A stretch of 64,000 nt of DNA, taken from NCBI RefSeq assembly GCF_021026345.1, contig NZ_JAJNCZ010000006.1, forward strand, positions 186,001-250,000. The letters run 5' to 3'. The DNA comes from Rhizobium sp. GN54 (lineage in GTDB: Bacteria; Pseudomonadota; Alphaproteobacteria; Rhizobiales; Rhizobiaceae). Of the stretch, positions 44,424-54,399 are shown piece after piece. The position numbers were made by a program, and so were the translations under genes. Under the pieces are notes generated by a model. It did no database searches. It worked only from the letters and a program-made list of their open reading frames with translations, and was not told the DNA's origin. The number at the start of each line of letters is the position of its first letter. Position 1 is the stretch's first letter.

Positions 44424-44541
44424 CGAGCGCGGCGCCGATCGACCAAAAGAATTTCCTCTGCAAAATCCGGGCGATGCGTTAGCATCGCGCCTGCCGCGGG
44501 TGCGCGCATCCGGCGGAAGGCGTGCCGGGGGGAGCCGTGCG

Positions 44542-45732
44542 ATGGCCGATCAGCAAACGCAGAACGTCGAGATTGCCGACTATCTGGCCTATCGGGGCGG
44601 GCCGTTCTTCGAGCTGCAGAAGCGGTTGGGGCTCCTGCGCCGCGACGCGCTGAACGCCCGGCGACGCGCGCTCATCTATGTCGCAATCGCGTGGCTGGTG
44701 CCGCTCCTGCTGGCATTGCCGGACAGCCTCCGGCTGCGGCCGTTCGGCATGACCTATGTCACGGATGTCGGCCTGTGGGGGCGTTTCGTGCTGGCGATCG
44801 GCGCCGTCGTCCTCGCCGAGGAGCAGGTGGAGGAGCGGTTGAGGGTGAAGCTGCAACACTTCAAGGCCGCGCCCCTGATCACGCCGGAATCGATGCCTGC
44901 GGCTGCCCGCGCGGTGAACCGGGCTCTGCGATTGCGGAATTCGCGCATTGCCGAGGCCGTCTGCCTCGTCATCGCCTACGCCCTCTCCGCCTGGGCGCTT
45001 CGATACGAGCTGAAAGGCGACAGCTATTTCTGGGCGGCCTCCAGCAGCGAGGCGGGCCGGCACATCACGCTTGCCGGGTGGTGGGCGCTGCTCGTGAGCC
45101 TTCCGCTGTTCTGGTTCCTGGTCCTGCGCGGCTTCTGGCGGCACTTCGTCTGGGCGCAATTGCTGCGCGTCATCGCAAGGCTGGAGCTCAGGCTGGTGGC
45201 AAGCCATCCGGACGGCAAGGGCGGCCTTGCCTTCCTGGCCGACTATCCAAACGCCTACATGACCTTCATGTTCGGCCTGAGCTGCGCGATCGCCGCGAGC
45301 TTCGGCCAGCACATCAGCGCCGAGACCCTGTCGGTCAAGATGCTGACGACCGTCATGGGAGCCTGGCTCGTCCTCGTGCTCGGCTTCTTCGCCTATCCGC
45401 TCTCGGCCTTTGCCCGGCCGCTGCGGCGGCTCAGGGAGGACACGATGCTGGCAGCGGCGGCACTGGCGACGCAGCGCCAGCGTCAGGACGAGCGCAAGAT
45501 CCTGTCGCGCAACATCGCCGCCAATGGCACGGCCGAACCGCCTGCCGATGCGGACATCCCCGATCCGGCGAAGCTCTTCGAGGCAGCAAGGAAACTGAAG
45601 GGCGGCCTCCTCTCGCGCACCGCCGTGCTCCCGCTCTCGGCGATGGCGCTCCTGCCGTTCGCCGTCGTCGGGCTCACCCAGATCTCGTTCGAGGACGTCC
45701 TGTCGCTGGTCAAGAAGCTGCTTCTGCTGTGA
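44542..45732 (+). CDS. Multi-spanning membrane protein, unknown function
   Basis: A 396-residue integral membrane protein. Hydrophobic helices are seen near 40-62, 80-95, 140-160, 183-205, 255-280 and 288-310, with a final one near 370-385. A conserved-looking cytoplasmic stretch [12 protein letters not shown] and a charged linker lie between them. I do not recognise a named family. The start at 44542 uses GGGGGGAGCC upstream. Confidence 0.7.
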   Translation: MADQQTQNVEIADYLAYRGGPFFELQKRLGLLRRDALNARRRALIYVAIAWLVPLLLALPDSLRLRPFGMTYVTDVGLWGRFVLAIGAVVLAEEQVEERLRVKLQHFKAAPLITPESMPAAARAVNRALRLRNSRIAEAVCLVIAYALSAWALRYELKGDSYFWAASSSEAGRHITLAGWWALLVSLPLFWFLVLRGFWRHFVWAQLLRVIARLELRLVASHPDGKGGLAFLADYPNAYMTFMFGLSCAIAASFGQHISAETLSVKMLTTVMGAWLVLVLGFFAYPLSAFARPLRRLREDTMLAAAALATQRQRQDERKILSRNIAANGTAEPPADADIPDPAKLFEAARKLKGGLLSRTAVLPLSAMALLPFAVVGLTQISFEDVLSLVKKLLLL

Positions 45733-45795
45733 ACCCGCGGCCCAGGGCCGGTTGTCGACCGGGTGTTGCGTGCCTGGCGGCGCGAACATAAATTC

Positions 45796-45834
45796 TTGGA
45801 ACAAGTATCCAATTGAAAAGACTATATTTAGTCT
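45796..45834. promoter_or_regulatory. Two adjacent palindromes in the AT-rich region upstream of ftsK
   Basis: TTGGA-N7-TCCAA (45796-45812) and AGACTA-TATT-TAGTCT (45819-45834) lie in a short AT-rich window about 135-170 bp before the ftsK start. They could mark a promoter with operators. No known consensus is matched with confidence. Confidence 0.4.
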
Positions 45835-45967
45835 GTTGATATCGGCCTTTTCCGGCTTCCGGCGTTCATCTGTGAGGGGCCGCCGGAAAGGGGCTGTTAA
45901 CCTTTATTTTCTATTCCCGACGCAGGGGTTTTCACGGCTTCCGCCAGTTCCAGCGTTGCAGGTTTCC

Positions 45968-48925
45968 ATGCGTCTTTCCCGAACGATCTCGCCGAACGTC
46001 ACCGATCAGTCCGCAAGCAGCGAGGAGAGTGGCGATGGGCCGCGGCCGACGCCGCATGTGACGCTTCCCGGCATGACGGTGGCCGGTGAAGTCAAGGCGG
46101 ATGCCGACCTGCCCGCCTGGCAGAGCGCCTTCATCCTCGGCCCGAACGTCCGCTTCACCCGGACACCGGAAAGCGCCTATGCGCGCAAGCACGCCGAGGC
46201 TCCCGAACAGAAGCCGGAAGCGGTCGTCGTTGCCGCGGTGGAGCAATTGCAGCCGACGACCGTCGAGGCCGGGAAGACTCCGCCTCCCGCGGACGATCCG
46301 TTGCGCGCCGATCTTGACGGTGACGCCATGCGCAAGATCGAGGGCGCGGGGCGGGCCCGGTCCACCGCAGCGGCTCCTCACAATGCTCCGGCCGAGGCCG
46401 GCAAGCCTGTGCTGCCGTCCACAAATGTCGTCGGCCCGCAGGACAACCACGGCGCACTCGCGCTCTATTTGCGGCTGAAGCGGGAAATGGCCGAGGCGAG
46501 CCGCCAGCCGGAGCGGCCCGCTGTGACAATTGCGACGACCGTTCCTGCCGCGACAAATCCGAAGGCGGTTGCCGGTGCCATGGCCGCCAAAGCCGGATCG
46601 TCCGTTCCGGCCCGGCAAGGCGCTTTCGGCCTTCATATCTCCGACCATGCCCTGTTCGACACGATGTGCCTCGATGTCGATCTCGCAGGCTTCGCGCCGG
46701 CGCCCCGCCTCGCAATCCCGAGCTTCCAGACCGGCGCTGAGACGGCGGCCTCTCTCTACCGCGAGGTGAGCATTCGTGGCCGCAACATTGCGCCTGCCAC
46801 GACGGCTACGCCCGCGCGCACCCTCTCCACTCCGCAATCGGCCGCGCCGGCTGGCCGGACGCTGGCCGGGCGGGCGGGGCTCCCCACCGCCCCGAGACCG
46901 GTCGCCGCCATTGGTCAAAGGGACGCATCGCGGACGCCGCACCTGGCGGCGCCGGTCCCGGCCAAACCCGTGGCGGACAAGCCCGCAGCCGACACGCAGG
47001 GTGCGTCCGGGGCGACAGGGGTCGCGGTTGCACCCGTGCCCACGCCGGCACCACAGCCCCCGCAGGGGAAGGATGTCGCCGCGCCCGGCTATACGCCGCT
47101 TTCGGCCCTGCCGTCGCTTGCCGCATTCCAGTTCGGCCCGGTCTGGCCCGCATCCTCGACCACGACGATCTCGCTCGGTCCGTTGTCTCCGGCGTCCGTC
47201 AGCGAGGCCGTCGAGATCGAGCCACTGAGCGCTGCCGATCCGGTCGAGACGGAACATCAAGCCACGGCCATCGTGCCGGTCGCGCCGGCGCCTGTCGCCA
47301 CCCGCGCCCCGGTCGCCTCGCGTTCGCTTCCCCGCTCCGGCCTCTTTGCGGCTGCGGACGCTAATCCGGACTACGAGTTCCCCCCGGTCGACCTGTTGCA
47401 GCAGCCTGCCGGCGAGCAGGCGCACACGATGACGCAGGAGGCGCTGGAGCAGAGCGCCGGCCTGCTGGAGAGCATCCTCGAGGACTTCGGCGTCAAGGGC
47501 GAGATCATCGACGTGCGGCCGGGTCCGGTCGTCACCCTCTACGAATTCGAGCCGGCGCCGGGGGTCAAGTCCTCGCGCGTGATCGGCCTCGCCGACGATA
47601 TCGCCCGCTCCATGTCGGCACTGTCGGCGCGCGTCGCCGTCGTCCCCGGCCGCAACGTCATCGGCATCGAACTGCCGAATGCCGTGCGTGAGACGGTCTA
47701 TTTCCGCGAACTGATCGAGTGCGAGAGCTACTGGGAGACGAAGTTCAAGCTGGCGCTCTGCCTCGGCAAGACCATCGGCGGCGAGCCGGTCGTGGCCGAA
47801 CTCGCCAAGATGCCGCACCTGCTCGTCGCCGGTACCACGGGCTCTGGCAAGTCGGTCGCGATCAACACGATGATCCTGTCGCTGCTCTACCGGCTGAAAC
47901 CCGAGGAATGCCGCCTGATCATGGTCGATCCGAAGATGCTGGAACTGTCGATCTATGACGGCATTCCGCATCTTCTGACCCCTGTCGTCACCGATCCGAA
48001 GAAGGCGGTGATGGCGCTGAAGTGGGCGGTGCGCGAGATGGAGGACCGCTACCGAAAGATGTCGCGGCTCGGCGTGCGCAACATCGACGGCTTCAACGCC
48101 CGCGCCGCGGCCGCCCGCGCCAATGGCGAGACGGTGATGTGCGACGTGCCGAAGGGCTTCGACCGTTCCACCGGCGAGCCGACCTACGAGCAGGAGGAGA
48201 TGGACCTCACGCCGATGCCCTACATCGTCGTCATCGTTGACGAGATGGCCGACCTGATGATGGTCGCCGGCAAGGAGATCGAAGGGGCGATCCAGCGGCT
48301 GGCACAGATGGCGCGCGCGGCCGGCATCCACCTGATCATGGCCACCCAGCGCCCTTCGGTCGACGTCATCACCGGCACGATCAAGGCCAACTTTCCGACC
48401 CGCATCTCCTTCCAGGTCACCTCCAAGATCGACAGCCGCACCATCCTCGGCGAGCAGGGGGCCGAACATCTCCTGGGACAGGGTGACATGCTGCACATGG
48501 TCGGCGGCGGCCGTATCGCCCGTGTCCATGGGCCGTTCGTCTCGGACGCCGAGGTCGAGCAGGTCGTCGCCCACCTGAAGGCGCAGGGGCGCCCGGAATA
48601 TCTCGGCACCGTCACCGAGGATGCCGACGAGGAAGAGGCGGACGAGCCGGAAGACACCGCCGTCTTCGACAAGTCGGCGATGGGCGAGGAGGACGGCAAC
48701 GACCTCTACGAGAAGGCGATCAAGGTGGTCATGCGCGACCGCAAATGCTCGACCTCCTACATCCAGCGCCGCCTGTCGATCGGCTACAACCGTGCCGCAT
48801 CGCTGGTCGAGCGGATGGAGCGCGACGGCCTCGTCGGCCCGGCCAACCATGTCGGCAAGCGCGAGATCCTGAACGGAAGCCGCGAGAGCGCCGTCGCCGT
48901 CGAGACGGTCGACGACGAGGACTGA
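45968..48925 (+). CDS. ftsK: FtsK/SpoIIIE DNA translocase without membrane domain
   Basis: A 985-residue ATP-driven DNA pump. Residues 1-480 are low-complexity, rich in Pro, Ala and Val, and hold no membrane helix, unlike typical FtsK. The motor (about 480-870) has Walker A GTTGSGKS at 622-629, a Walker B in [14 protein letters not shown] and [31 protein letters not shown]-type residues (quoted here as its core [13 protein letters not shown]). A winged-helix gamma domain (about 910-975, [21 protein letters not shown]) reads KOPS-like sites. It is probably a second FtsK paralogue for chromosome or replicon segregation. The ATG at 45968 is chosen because upstream residues look non-coding. Confidence 0.88.
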   Translation: MRLSRTISPNVTDQSASSEESGDGPRPTPHVTLPGMTVAGEVKADADLPAWQSAFILGPNVRFTRTPESAYARKHAEAPEQKPEAVVVAAVEQLQPTTVEAGKTPPPADDPLRADLDGDAMRKIEGAGRARSTAAAPHNAPAEAGKPVLPSTNVVGPQDNHGALALYLRLKREMAEASRQPERPAVTIATTVPAATNPKAVAGAMAAKAGSSVPARQGAFGLHISDHALFDTMCLDVDLAGFAPAPRLAIPSFQTGAETAASLYREVSIRGRNIAPATTATPARTLSTPQSAAPAGRTLAGRAGLPTAPRPVAAIGQRDASRTPHLAAPVPAKPVADKPAADTQGASGATGVAVAPVPTPAPQPPQGKDVAAPGYTPLSALPSLAAFQFGPVWPASSTTTISLGPLSPASVSEAVEIEPLSAADPVETEHQATAIVPVAPAPVATRAPVASRSLPRSGLFAAADANPDYEFPPVDLLQQPAGEQAHTMTQEALEQSAGLLESILEDFGVKGEIIDVRPGPVVTLYEFEPAPGVKSSRVIGLADDIARSMSALSARVAVVPGRNVIGIELPNAVRETVYFRELIECESYWETKFKLALCLGKTIGGEPVVAELAKMPHLLVAGTTGSGKSVAINTMILSLLYRLKPEECRLIMVDPKMLELSIYDGIPHLLTPVVTDPKKAVMALKWAVREMEDRYRKMSRLGVRNIDGFNARAAAARANGETVMCDVPKGFDRSTGEPTYEQEEMDLTPMPYIVVIVDEMADLMMVAGKEIEGAIQRLAQMARAAGIHLIMATQRPSVDVITGTIKANFPTRISFQVTSKIDSRTILGEQGAEHLLGQGDMLHMVGGGRIARVHGPFVSDAEVEQVVAHLKAQGRPEYLGTVTEDADEEEADEPEDTAVFDKSAMGEEDGNDLYEKAIKVVMRDRKCSTSYIQRRLSIGYNRAASLVERMERDGLVGPANHVGKREILNGSRESAVAVETVDDED

Positions 48926-48957
48926 TCGCGCTCCCTGCCAAAGGCGGAGGCGCGATC
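48924..48957. terminator. Hairpin between convergent ftsK and tautomerase genes
   Basis: GATCGCGC (48924-48931) pairs perfectly with GCGCGATC (48950-48957), extended by TCC/GGA. It lies a base after the ftsK stop and could end transcription from both sides, although no U-run follows. Confidence 0.4.
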
Positions 48958-48968
48958 GAGCGACCGGC

Positions 48969-49181
48969 TCAGTCCCGGGCGCGATAGGCGTCCGGGATGA
49001 CGAAGACCTCGTCGGCGCGGGCGTAGCCGCCATCCTTCACCTCCTCGATGAGGACCATCGTGTGCGGGCGTGCGGCCTCGGAAAAGTAGTCGACGAGCAT
49101 ATCCGTCGCGCGATGGACGATCTCGGCCTTCTGTGCGCGGGTGAGTGCGGCTTCCGGTACCTTGATGTTGACGAAGGGCAT
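48969..49181 (-). CDS. 4-oxalocrotonate tautomerase-like protein
   Basis: A 70-residue tautomerase-superfamily protein that begins MPFVNIKVPE, so that proline becomes the N-terminal catalytic residue after Met removal. The following TRAQKAEIVHRATDMLVDYF and MVLIEEVKDGGY fit the family. Its substrate is unknown. An upstream in-frame ATG would hide the catalytic Pro, so this start is firm. The SDR gene upstream on the same strand may share its operon. Confidence 0.87.
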   Translation of the reverse strand: MPFVNIKVPEAALTRAQKAEIVHRATDMLVDYFSEAARPHTMVLIEEVKDGGYARADEVFVIPDAYRARD

Positions 49182-49218
49182 GGGAGCTTCCTTTCTCGGA
49201 TCGCGTTGCGGGAGGGCG

Positions 49219-49959
49219 TCAGACGACGCCGCCATTGGCGCGGATCGTCTGGCCGTTGACCCAGGCGCCGGCCGGGCTCGCCAGGAAGGCGACGACGGAG
49301 GCGATGTCGTCCGGCTGGCCGAGACGGCCCATCGGGTTCATCTTCGTGATCGCCTGCACCTGGGCCTCGCTCTTGCCGGTCATGAAGAGATCGGTCTGAA
49401 CCGGCCCCGGGGCCACGGCATTGACGGTGATGCCGCGGGACCCGAGTTCCTTGGCGGCGACATGCGTCATCGCCTCGACCGCAGCCTTGGTCGCCGAATA
49501 GACGCCGTAGGTCGGCTGGTACAGGCCGACGACGCTCGACGAGAAGCTGATGATGCGCCCGCCGTCGCGCAATCGCTTGCCCGCCTCCCGAATGCCGCGG
49601 AACACGCCGCCGAGATTGATCCGGACCTGTTGCCCGAAGCTGTCGTCGTCGACGTCGGCAAGCGGCGAAAGCGCCATCATGCCGGCATTGTTCACCAGGA
49701 TATCGACCGCACCGAAGGTGTTCTCGGCGATGTCGAACAGGTCGGCGATCCCGGCAGGGTTGCCGATGTCGGCCCTTGCCGCGACCGCGCGACCGTTGGC
49801 GGCTTCGATGCCGGCCACCACCGCGTCCGCCGCCTGGCTGTTCGTGGCATAGTTGACGACGACGGCGATCCCGTCCTCCGCCAGCCGGCGGGCGATCGCC
49901 GCGCCGATGCCCTTTGAGGCACCGGTGACGATGGCTGTTCGTTGCGGATTGTCTGTCAT
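49219..49959 (-). CDS. Short-chain dehydrogenase/reductase
   Basis: A 246-residue classical SDR with TGASKGIG (12-19), NNAG and the catalytic YSATK in PTYGVYSATKAA. The C-terminus is NGQTIRANGG. It is divergent from a LysR regulator 101 bp away, which probably controls it. The substrate is not predictable. The ATG at 49959 has AAGGAGAAAG upstream; a more distant in-frame ATG is less likely. Confidence 0.87.
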   Translation of the reverse strand: MTDNPQRTAIVTGASKGIGAAIARRLAEDGIAVVVNYATNSQAADAVVAGIEAANGRAVAARADIGNPAGIADLFDIAENTFGAVDILVNNAGMMALSPLADVDDDSFGQQVRINLGGVFRGIREAGKRLRDGGRIISFSSSVVGLYQPTYGVYSATKAAVEAMTHVAAKELGSRGITVNAVAPGPVQTDLFMTGKSEAQVQAITKMNPMGRLGQPDDIASVVAFLASPAGAWVNGQTIRANGGVV

Positions 49960-50006
49960 GGCTTTCTCCTTCTTCGATGCCTGCGAAGTAGGGCGGTTGC
50001 CATGGG

Positions 50007-50059
50007 CGAACAATTGCCTAAGACTTGACATCACAATTCATAAAGGCCGAACAATTTCC
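50007..50059. promoter_or_regulatory. Direct repeat CGAACAATT(G/T)CC between SDR and LysR genes
   Basis: CGAACAATTGCC (50007-50018) and CGAACAATTTCC (50048-50059) are 11/12 identical and 41 bp apart start to start, about four helical turns. A TTGACA box lies between them at 50025-50030. The second copy abuts the LysR start codon. They are candidate LysR sites. Confidence 0.45.
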
Positions 50060-50060
50060 C

Positions 50061-50954
50061 ATGGACCGACTGGACCGCATGCAGCTTTTCGTCCGCATCG
50101 TCGAGCGCCGCAGCTTTGCCGCAGCGGCGGCGGACTTCGATCTCGCCCGGTCGACGGTGACCGAGGCCGTCAAGAATCTGGAACGAAGCCTCGGTGTCCG
50201 CCTGCTCGAGCGCACCACCCGGCATGTCGGTCCGACGCTGGACGGCCAGGCCTTCTATGAGCGCTGCGTGGCGATCCTGTCGGAGGTGGAGGAGGCCGAG
50301 AGCCTGTTTCACGAGGCCGAACCGCGCGGGCTCTTGCGGATCGATGCCCACCCGCTCCTGACGCAGACCTTCCTCCTGCCGCATCTGAACGCGTTTCTGG
50401 ATCGCTATCCCCTGCTGGACCTGCAACTCGGCCAGGGCGACCGGCTGGTCGATCTCGTTCGCGAGGGCGTGGACTGCGTCATTCGCGCCGGCGAACTCCA
50501 CGACAGCAACATGATCGTGCGACGCCTCGGCACGATCACCGAAATCACCTGTGCGAGCCCGGCCTATCTGGTGCGGCACGGGATGCCGCGGACGCCGGCC
50601 GATCTCGACGGCCACCGCGCCATCGGCTTCGTCTCGTCCCGCACGGGGCAGGTCATGCCGCTGGAGTTTCAGAACGGCGGCGAAATCCGCCAGGTCCGGC
50701 TGCCGTCCCGCGTCACGGTCAACAATTCCGACACCATGGCCGACCTGGCGCGCCTCGGCCACGGGTTGATCCAGGCGCCGCTCTATCGGCTGAAACAGGA
50801 CATCGAGCGGGGCAGCCTCGTCGAAGTCCTGCGGGACCACCGGCCGTCGCCGACGCCGTTGTCGGCGCTCTATCCGCAGAACCGCCACGCAGCCCCGCGG
50901 CTGCGCGTGTTTCTCGATTGGGCGGTCGAACTCTTCCGCAAGGCGGACCTGTAG
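50061..50954 (+). CDS. LysR-family transcriptional regulator
   Basis: A 297-residue LysR regulator. The N-terminal winged helix (3-62, MQLFVRIVERRSFAAAAADF) is followed by a substrate-binding domain. The C-terminal stretch SALYPQNRHAAPRLRVFLDW is typical of the DmlR/PA2220-like group of LysR proteins that control a divergent SDR or oxidoreductase gene. Direct repeats lie in the shared promoter. The start has TTCATAAAGGC upstream and is set by the domain edge. Confidence 0.88.
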   Translation: MDRLDRMQLFVRIVERRSFAAAAADFDLARSTVTEAVKNLERSLGVRLLERTTRHVGPTLDGQAFYERCVAILSEVEEAESLFHEAEPRGLLRIDAHPLLTQTFLLPHLNAFLDRYPLLDLQLGQGDRLVDLVREGVDCVIRAGELHDSNMIVRRLGTITEITCASPAYLVRHGMPRTPADLDGHRAIGFVSSRTGQVMPLEFQNGGEIRQVRLPSRVTVNNSDTMADLARLGHGLIQAPLYRLKQDIERGSLVEVLRDHRPSPTPLSALYPQNRHAAPRLRVFLDWAVELFRKADL

Positions 50955-50985
50955 GGACGTCCGTGCCTCGACGCGGGGAGGGCGG

Positions 50986-52227
50986 CTACTTGCCGCCCGC
51001 CTCGATGATGCCCTTCGTCAGGCTGCCGGTCGCCGGATAGAGCGGGATCAGGCAGGCCTGCAGGGCATGGTAGATGTCGCCCTTGCCGGCAAAGAGCGTG
51101 TAGGCCGGGACGAGGTCCTCGTTCAGTTCCTCGTGCCAGCCGCCGCGATCCTGGTCGATGAAGTGGCGGGAAATGACGTCCCAGATGCGGCGATACCAGG
51201 TCTCGTGGAAGTCGCTCGGCAGATGTTCGCCGAGGAAGGCGGCGGCACCGGCGCCCTCCGCCATCGGCCACCAGAGCTTCTCGCGCCTGGCCGGCTGGTC
51301 GTTCCAGTCGAGCGTGTAGAAGAAACCGCCCTTGTCCTTGTCCCAGCCGAGTTCGACCGACTGCGAGAACAGCGCCTTGGCCGCCTCGGGCATCCAGTCG
51401 TGCTTCCTGCCGCCGAGCGCCCAGAGTTGCAGGACCAGCCGTGCCCATTCCAGCCAGTGGCCGGGGGTGGTGCCGGAGGGTCGGAACATCTCGTTGCCGG
51501 TATAGCCCTTGTCCACCGTCCAGTTCTCGTTGAAATGCTCCGGCACCCGGAAGCCGTTTTCTCCGGCCTTGCGGCGGATGATGAGGTCGGCGATGCTCTC
51601 GGCCTTCTTCAGGTAGGCGCTGTCGCCGGTCGCTTCGAAGGCGGCCATCAGAGCCTCGGTCAGGTGCATGTTGGAGTTCTGGCCGCGATAGCCGGGGACG
51701 GGCGACCAGTCGTCCGCAAACTCCTCGGCGATCGCGCCGTGCCTTTCTTCCCAGAAGCGGTCGTTGAGCACGTCGGTGACGTCGGCGATCATCCGGTCGG
51801 CGTCCGGGTGCCCGGCCACCTTCGCGCTCGAGGCGGCGAGCAGCACGAAGGCATGGCCGTAGCCCTGCTTGGTGGCGTCGAGCAGGCCGGAATTGTCGAG
51901 CGACCAGTGATAGCCGCCGCGCTCGGCGTCGCGATGTTTTTCCCAGAGATACTTCATGCCGTGGTCGACGATGTCGTCGGAGCCCGGGCGGCCGAGCAGG
52001 CTGCCGATGGCGAAGCAATGGACCATGCGTGCGGTGGAATGAATGCCGCGGATCGGATTGCCGGCATTGAGCGGCCGGCCCTCGACGTCGAGTTCGTAAA
52101 AGCCGCCGTTCGGATTGAACGTGCGGTTCTGGAAGAAATCGAAGAGGCGGTTCGCCTGGCTCCACAGCCACTCGCGGTGATAGGCGCGGTTGCGCCAGGC
52201 GAGATCGCGCTGTCCGTTCGTACCCAT
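50986..52227 (-). CDS. AGE-family aldose-ketose isomerase (mannose isomerase/YihS-like)
   Basis: A 413-residue alpha/alpha-barrel enzyme of the N-acylglucosamine 2-epimerase family. The two catalytic-type histidines lie in PGHWLEWARLV and in IHSTARMVHCFA or HAFVLLA segments, and YELDVEGRPLNAGNPIRG is conserved with mannose isomerases (Agrobacterium) and YihS. It should interconvert mannose and fructose or related sugars. No sugar operon neighbours it, so the substrate stays open. Confidence 0.82.
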   Translation of the reverse strand: MGTNGQRDLAWRNRAYHREWLWSQANRLFDFFQNRTFNPNGGFYELDVEGRPLNAGNPIRGIHSTARMVHCFAIGSLLGRPGSDDIVDHGMKYLWEKHRDAERGGYHWSLDNSGLLDATKQGYGHAFVLLAASSAKVAGHPDADRMIADVTDVLNDRFWEERHGAIAEEFADDWSPVPGYRGQNSNMHLTEALMAAFEATGDSAYLKKAESIADLIIRRKAGENGFRVPEHFNENWTVDKGYTGNEMFRPSGTTPGHWLEWARLVLQLWALGGRKHDWMPEAAKALFSQSVELGWDKDKGGFFYTLDWNDQPARREKLWWPMAEGAGAAAFLGEHLPSDFHETWYRRIWDVISRHFIDQDRGGWHEELNEDLVPAYTLFAGKGDIYHALQACLIPLYPATGSLTKGIIEAGGK

Positions 52228-52677
52228 ATTCGTACTCCTCGTGCTTTCTTCAGCCGCCGGCGGCAGGTGTGCTACCGGCTGCCGGAGCAGTCCTCGCTAC
52301 CGCGGCATGAGCGTCGCGCGCACGGTTTTCGGTTGGCGAAATGTTCCGGTTGGCCTCGACAGAATGGGTGGCGAGTTATGGCGCAGAACGATTGGCAGGG
52401 CAAGTTTGACGAGGCCATATCGCGGCTCCAGTATATTATTTACAGCTTATATTCGTTCGCGTAGAGTTCGCCGGTACTTGGGCCGCAGCCGGGGTAAATG
52501 GCCCCGGGCATCCCGAAAATTGCAGTGAAAATCTTCGTTTACGAGTTCGGCCGCGCCACGTGCGGCCGGGTGCGCGCGAACTCGCCCTCGCCGCATCATG
52601 GCCATGAATTTTGTCCGGCACGACGTCGAACGGCATAGCCAAAGATGCCCGGCCGGACGAGCAGGGAGCTTTCGACG
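52228..52677. other. 450-bp gap between the isomerase and a secreted-protein gene
   Basis: No gene is supported. An AT-rich patch at 52430-52455 (TATATTATTTACAGC region) preceded by TTGACG may be part of a promoter for the downstream secreted protein, but the spacing is not right for a standard box pair. GCCGCCGGCGGC at 52253-52264 is a 12-bp self-complementary palindrome. Confidence 0.4.
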
Positions 52678-53376
52678 ATGAAATTCAGCACGCACATTCT
52701 TTCGCTCGCGATCCTGTTCGGCCCCGCCGTCGCCAGCTCCGCGGTTGCCCAGGACGCGATCTCCGCCCCGGCGCAGAAGACGGTCGGCGCGCATGTGCAG
52801 CAGATGGTGCCATCGCTGGCGGTCATCAATTCCGGAGGGGCCAGGCTTGCCGATGGAAAGCTGACGATGACGGACTTCGGCCCGAGCACGATCGTCTTTG
52901 CCGACCGGCCCGTCCGCGCGGCGGGTCATGTCCCCACCGCCCAGTTCATCGGGCAATGGGACGAGGGCAAGGACAGTTTTGCCAAGGATCCGCCCAATGC
53001 GACCCTCTCGGTCTTTGGCCGTGACGGACAATCGGTTCAGGATGCCGTGGTCGTGCTGAAAGCGCCGAAGCTGGAAGGCAATGCCCTGACCTTCGACGTT
53101 TCCGTGCTGGAGGGCGAGATTGCCGGCGCAGACGGGCCTGCGTCGCTGTTCATCGACTGGTTCGCGGCCCGTGGTCCCTATGGCGGTGCCGTCGTCGCCG
53201 GCGGCGCATGGCGGCACGCGCCGGTCTGGCATGGCGGATGGTACGCGCATCCGGCCTATTACGGCGCCGGAGTGGCGGCAGGTGCGGCGATCGGGGCTGC
53301 GGCCGTCGCGGCCCGGCCGTACTATTACGCGCCGCCACCGCCCTGCGGCTACTACCCCTATCCGCCTTGCTATTGA
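52678..53376 (+). CDS. Secreted protein with Gly/Ala/Tyr/Pro-rich C-terminus, unknown function
   Basis: A 232-residue exported protein. A signal peptide (1-19, ending AVAQ) is followed by a globular region of about 140 residues and a repetitive tail rich in Gly, Ala, Tyr and Pro that ends in PPPPCGYYPYPPCY. Such tails occur in envelope-associated proteins of rhizobia. No known family is recognised. Its end overlaps the convergent LysR gene by 7 bp. Upstream ATG at 52645 is less likely because it would displace the signal peptide. Confidence 0.7.
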   Translation: MKFSTHILSLAILFGPAVASSAVAQDAISAPAQKTVGAHVQQMVPSLAVINSGGARLADGKLTMTDFGPSTIVFADRPVRAAGHVPTAQFIGQWDEGKDSFAKDPPNATLSVFGRDGQSVQDAVVVLKAPKLEGNALTFDVSVLEGEIAGADGPASLFIDWFAARGPYGGAVVAGGAWRHAPVWHGGWYAHPAYYGAGVAAGAAIGAAAVAARPYYYAPPPPCGYYPYPPCY

Positions 53377-54293
53377 CCGGGCGGCCCGGTGCGCAGCTCC
53401 GGTTCCCGACCTGCGTCCGCCGCCTCCGCTTCCGCAACGAGCCAGTTGCGGAAGGCGGTCATCGCCGGCGTCATCGGGCGGGATTGCAGCCGGGTCAGCC
53501 AGTAGCTTCCGACCGGCACGCAGATGTCGAACGGCTGCACGATCGCCCCTGACGTCAGCTGCCGTTCGAACATCGAGGGCGGCGCCAGTCCCACGCCGGC
53601 GCCCTGTAAAATGGCCTCCATCATGGCAAGCGAGGTGTCAAAGACGATGCTGCTGTGTCGCTGGACGGCGCGCGGCAGCTTCGCCGCCTCGAACCAGCGG
53701 GTCCACTCGTCGGGCCGGTAGGAGCGCAGCAGCGTGCGGCCGAACAGGTCGGACGGCTGGCGCAGTTCACGCGCGATCTGCGGAACGCACAGGGCCGACA
53801 GCGGAGCGCCAAACAGCCTTGCGGCCTCCGTCCCGTGCCAGGCGCCGTCGCCGAAGCGGATCGCGAAATCCAGCCCCTCCGCGGCCAGGTCCACGCGGTT
53901 GTTGTTGGTCGACAGCCGGAGATCGATGAAGGGATGGCGCTCGGCGAAGTCTGCGAGCCGCGGCAGGAGCCAGCCGACCGCGAAGGTTCCAACCGCGCCG
54001 ACCGCCAGGATCTCGCGGATCTTCTCGCCGCGAAGGCGCTCGATCGCCGAGGCCATGCGATCGAAACTGTCGCGCAGGACCGGAAGCAGGCTCTCGCCTT
54101 CCGGCGTGATCATCAGCCCGCGCGGCAGGCGCTTGAACAGCACGGTGCCGAGTTGCTCCTCCAGCCCCTTCACCTGGTGGCTCACCGCCGCCTGCGTCAC
54201 GTTCAGCTCGATCGCCGCCCGGGTGAAGCTCAGGTGTCGTGCGGAAGCCTCGAAGGCGCGAAAGGCGTTCAGCGGCAGATGTGGCCGAACCAT
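53370..54293 (-). CDS. AmpR-like LysR regulator
   Basis: A 307-residue LysR protein. The N-terminal helix-turn-helix starts HLPLNAFRAFEASARHLSFT, the signature of AmpR/GcvA-type regulators. The sensing domain has LRLSTNNNRVDLAAEGLDFAI. It is divergent from a class D beta-lactamase gene, as ampR is from beta-lactamase genes, so it probably controls that gene in response to cell-wall fragments; this is inference. It is convergent with the secreted-protein gene. Confidence 0.87.
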   Translation of the reverse strand: MVRPHLPLNAFRAFEASARHLSFTRAAIELNVTQAAVSHQVKGLEEQLGTVLFKRLPRGLMITPEGESLLPVLRDSFDRMASAIERLRGEKIREILAVGAVGTFAVGWLLPRLADFAERHPFIDLRLSTNNNRVDLAAEGLDFAIRFGDGAWHGTEAARLFGAPLSALCVPQIARELRQPSDLFGRTLLRSYRPDEWTRWFEAAKLPRAVQRHSSIVFDTSLAMMEAILQGAGVGLAPPSMFERQLTSGAIVQPFDICVPVGSYWLTRLQSRPMTPAMTAFRNWLVAEAEAADAGREPELRTGPPGQ

Positions 54294-54399
54294 GGCTATG
54301 CCCCAATTTTCCTAATGCCAGATCCCAGTATTCGTCCTTTGCCCGGCCGTCAAACCACTGGTAGCACTCAGCCCAAGACATTGCGAACGGAGGAATTCG

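Noticed and set aside
45932-49033. A 1033-codon frame on the strand opposite ftsK
   Set aside because: Low-complexity and arginine-rich, with no domain; it mirrors the high GC third-position bias of ftsK.
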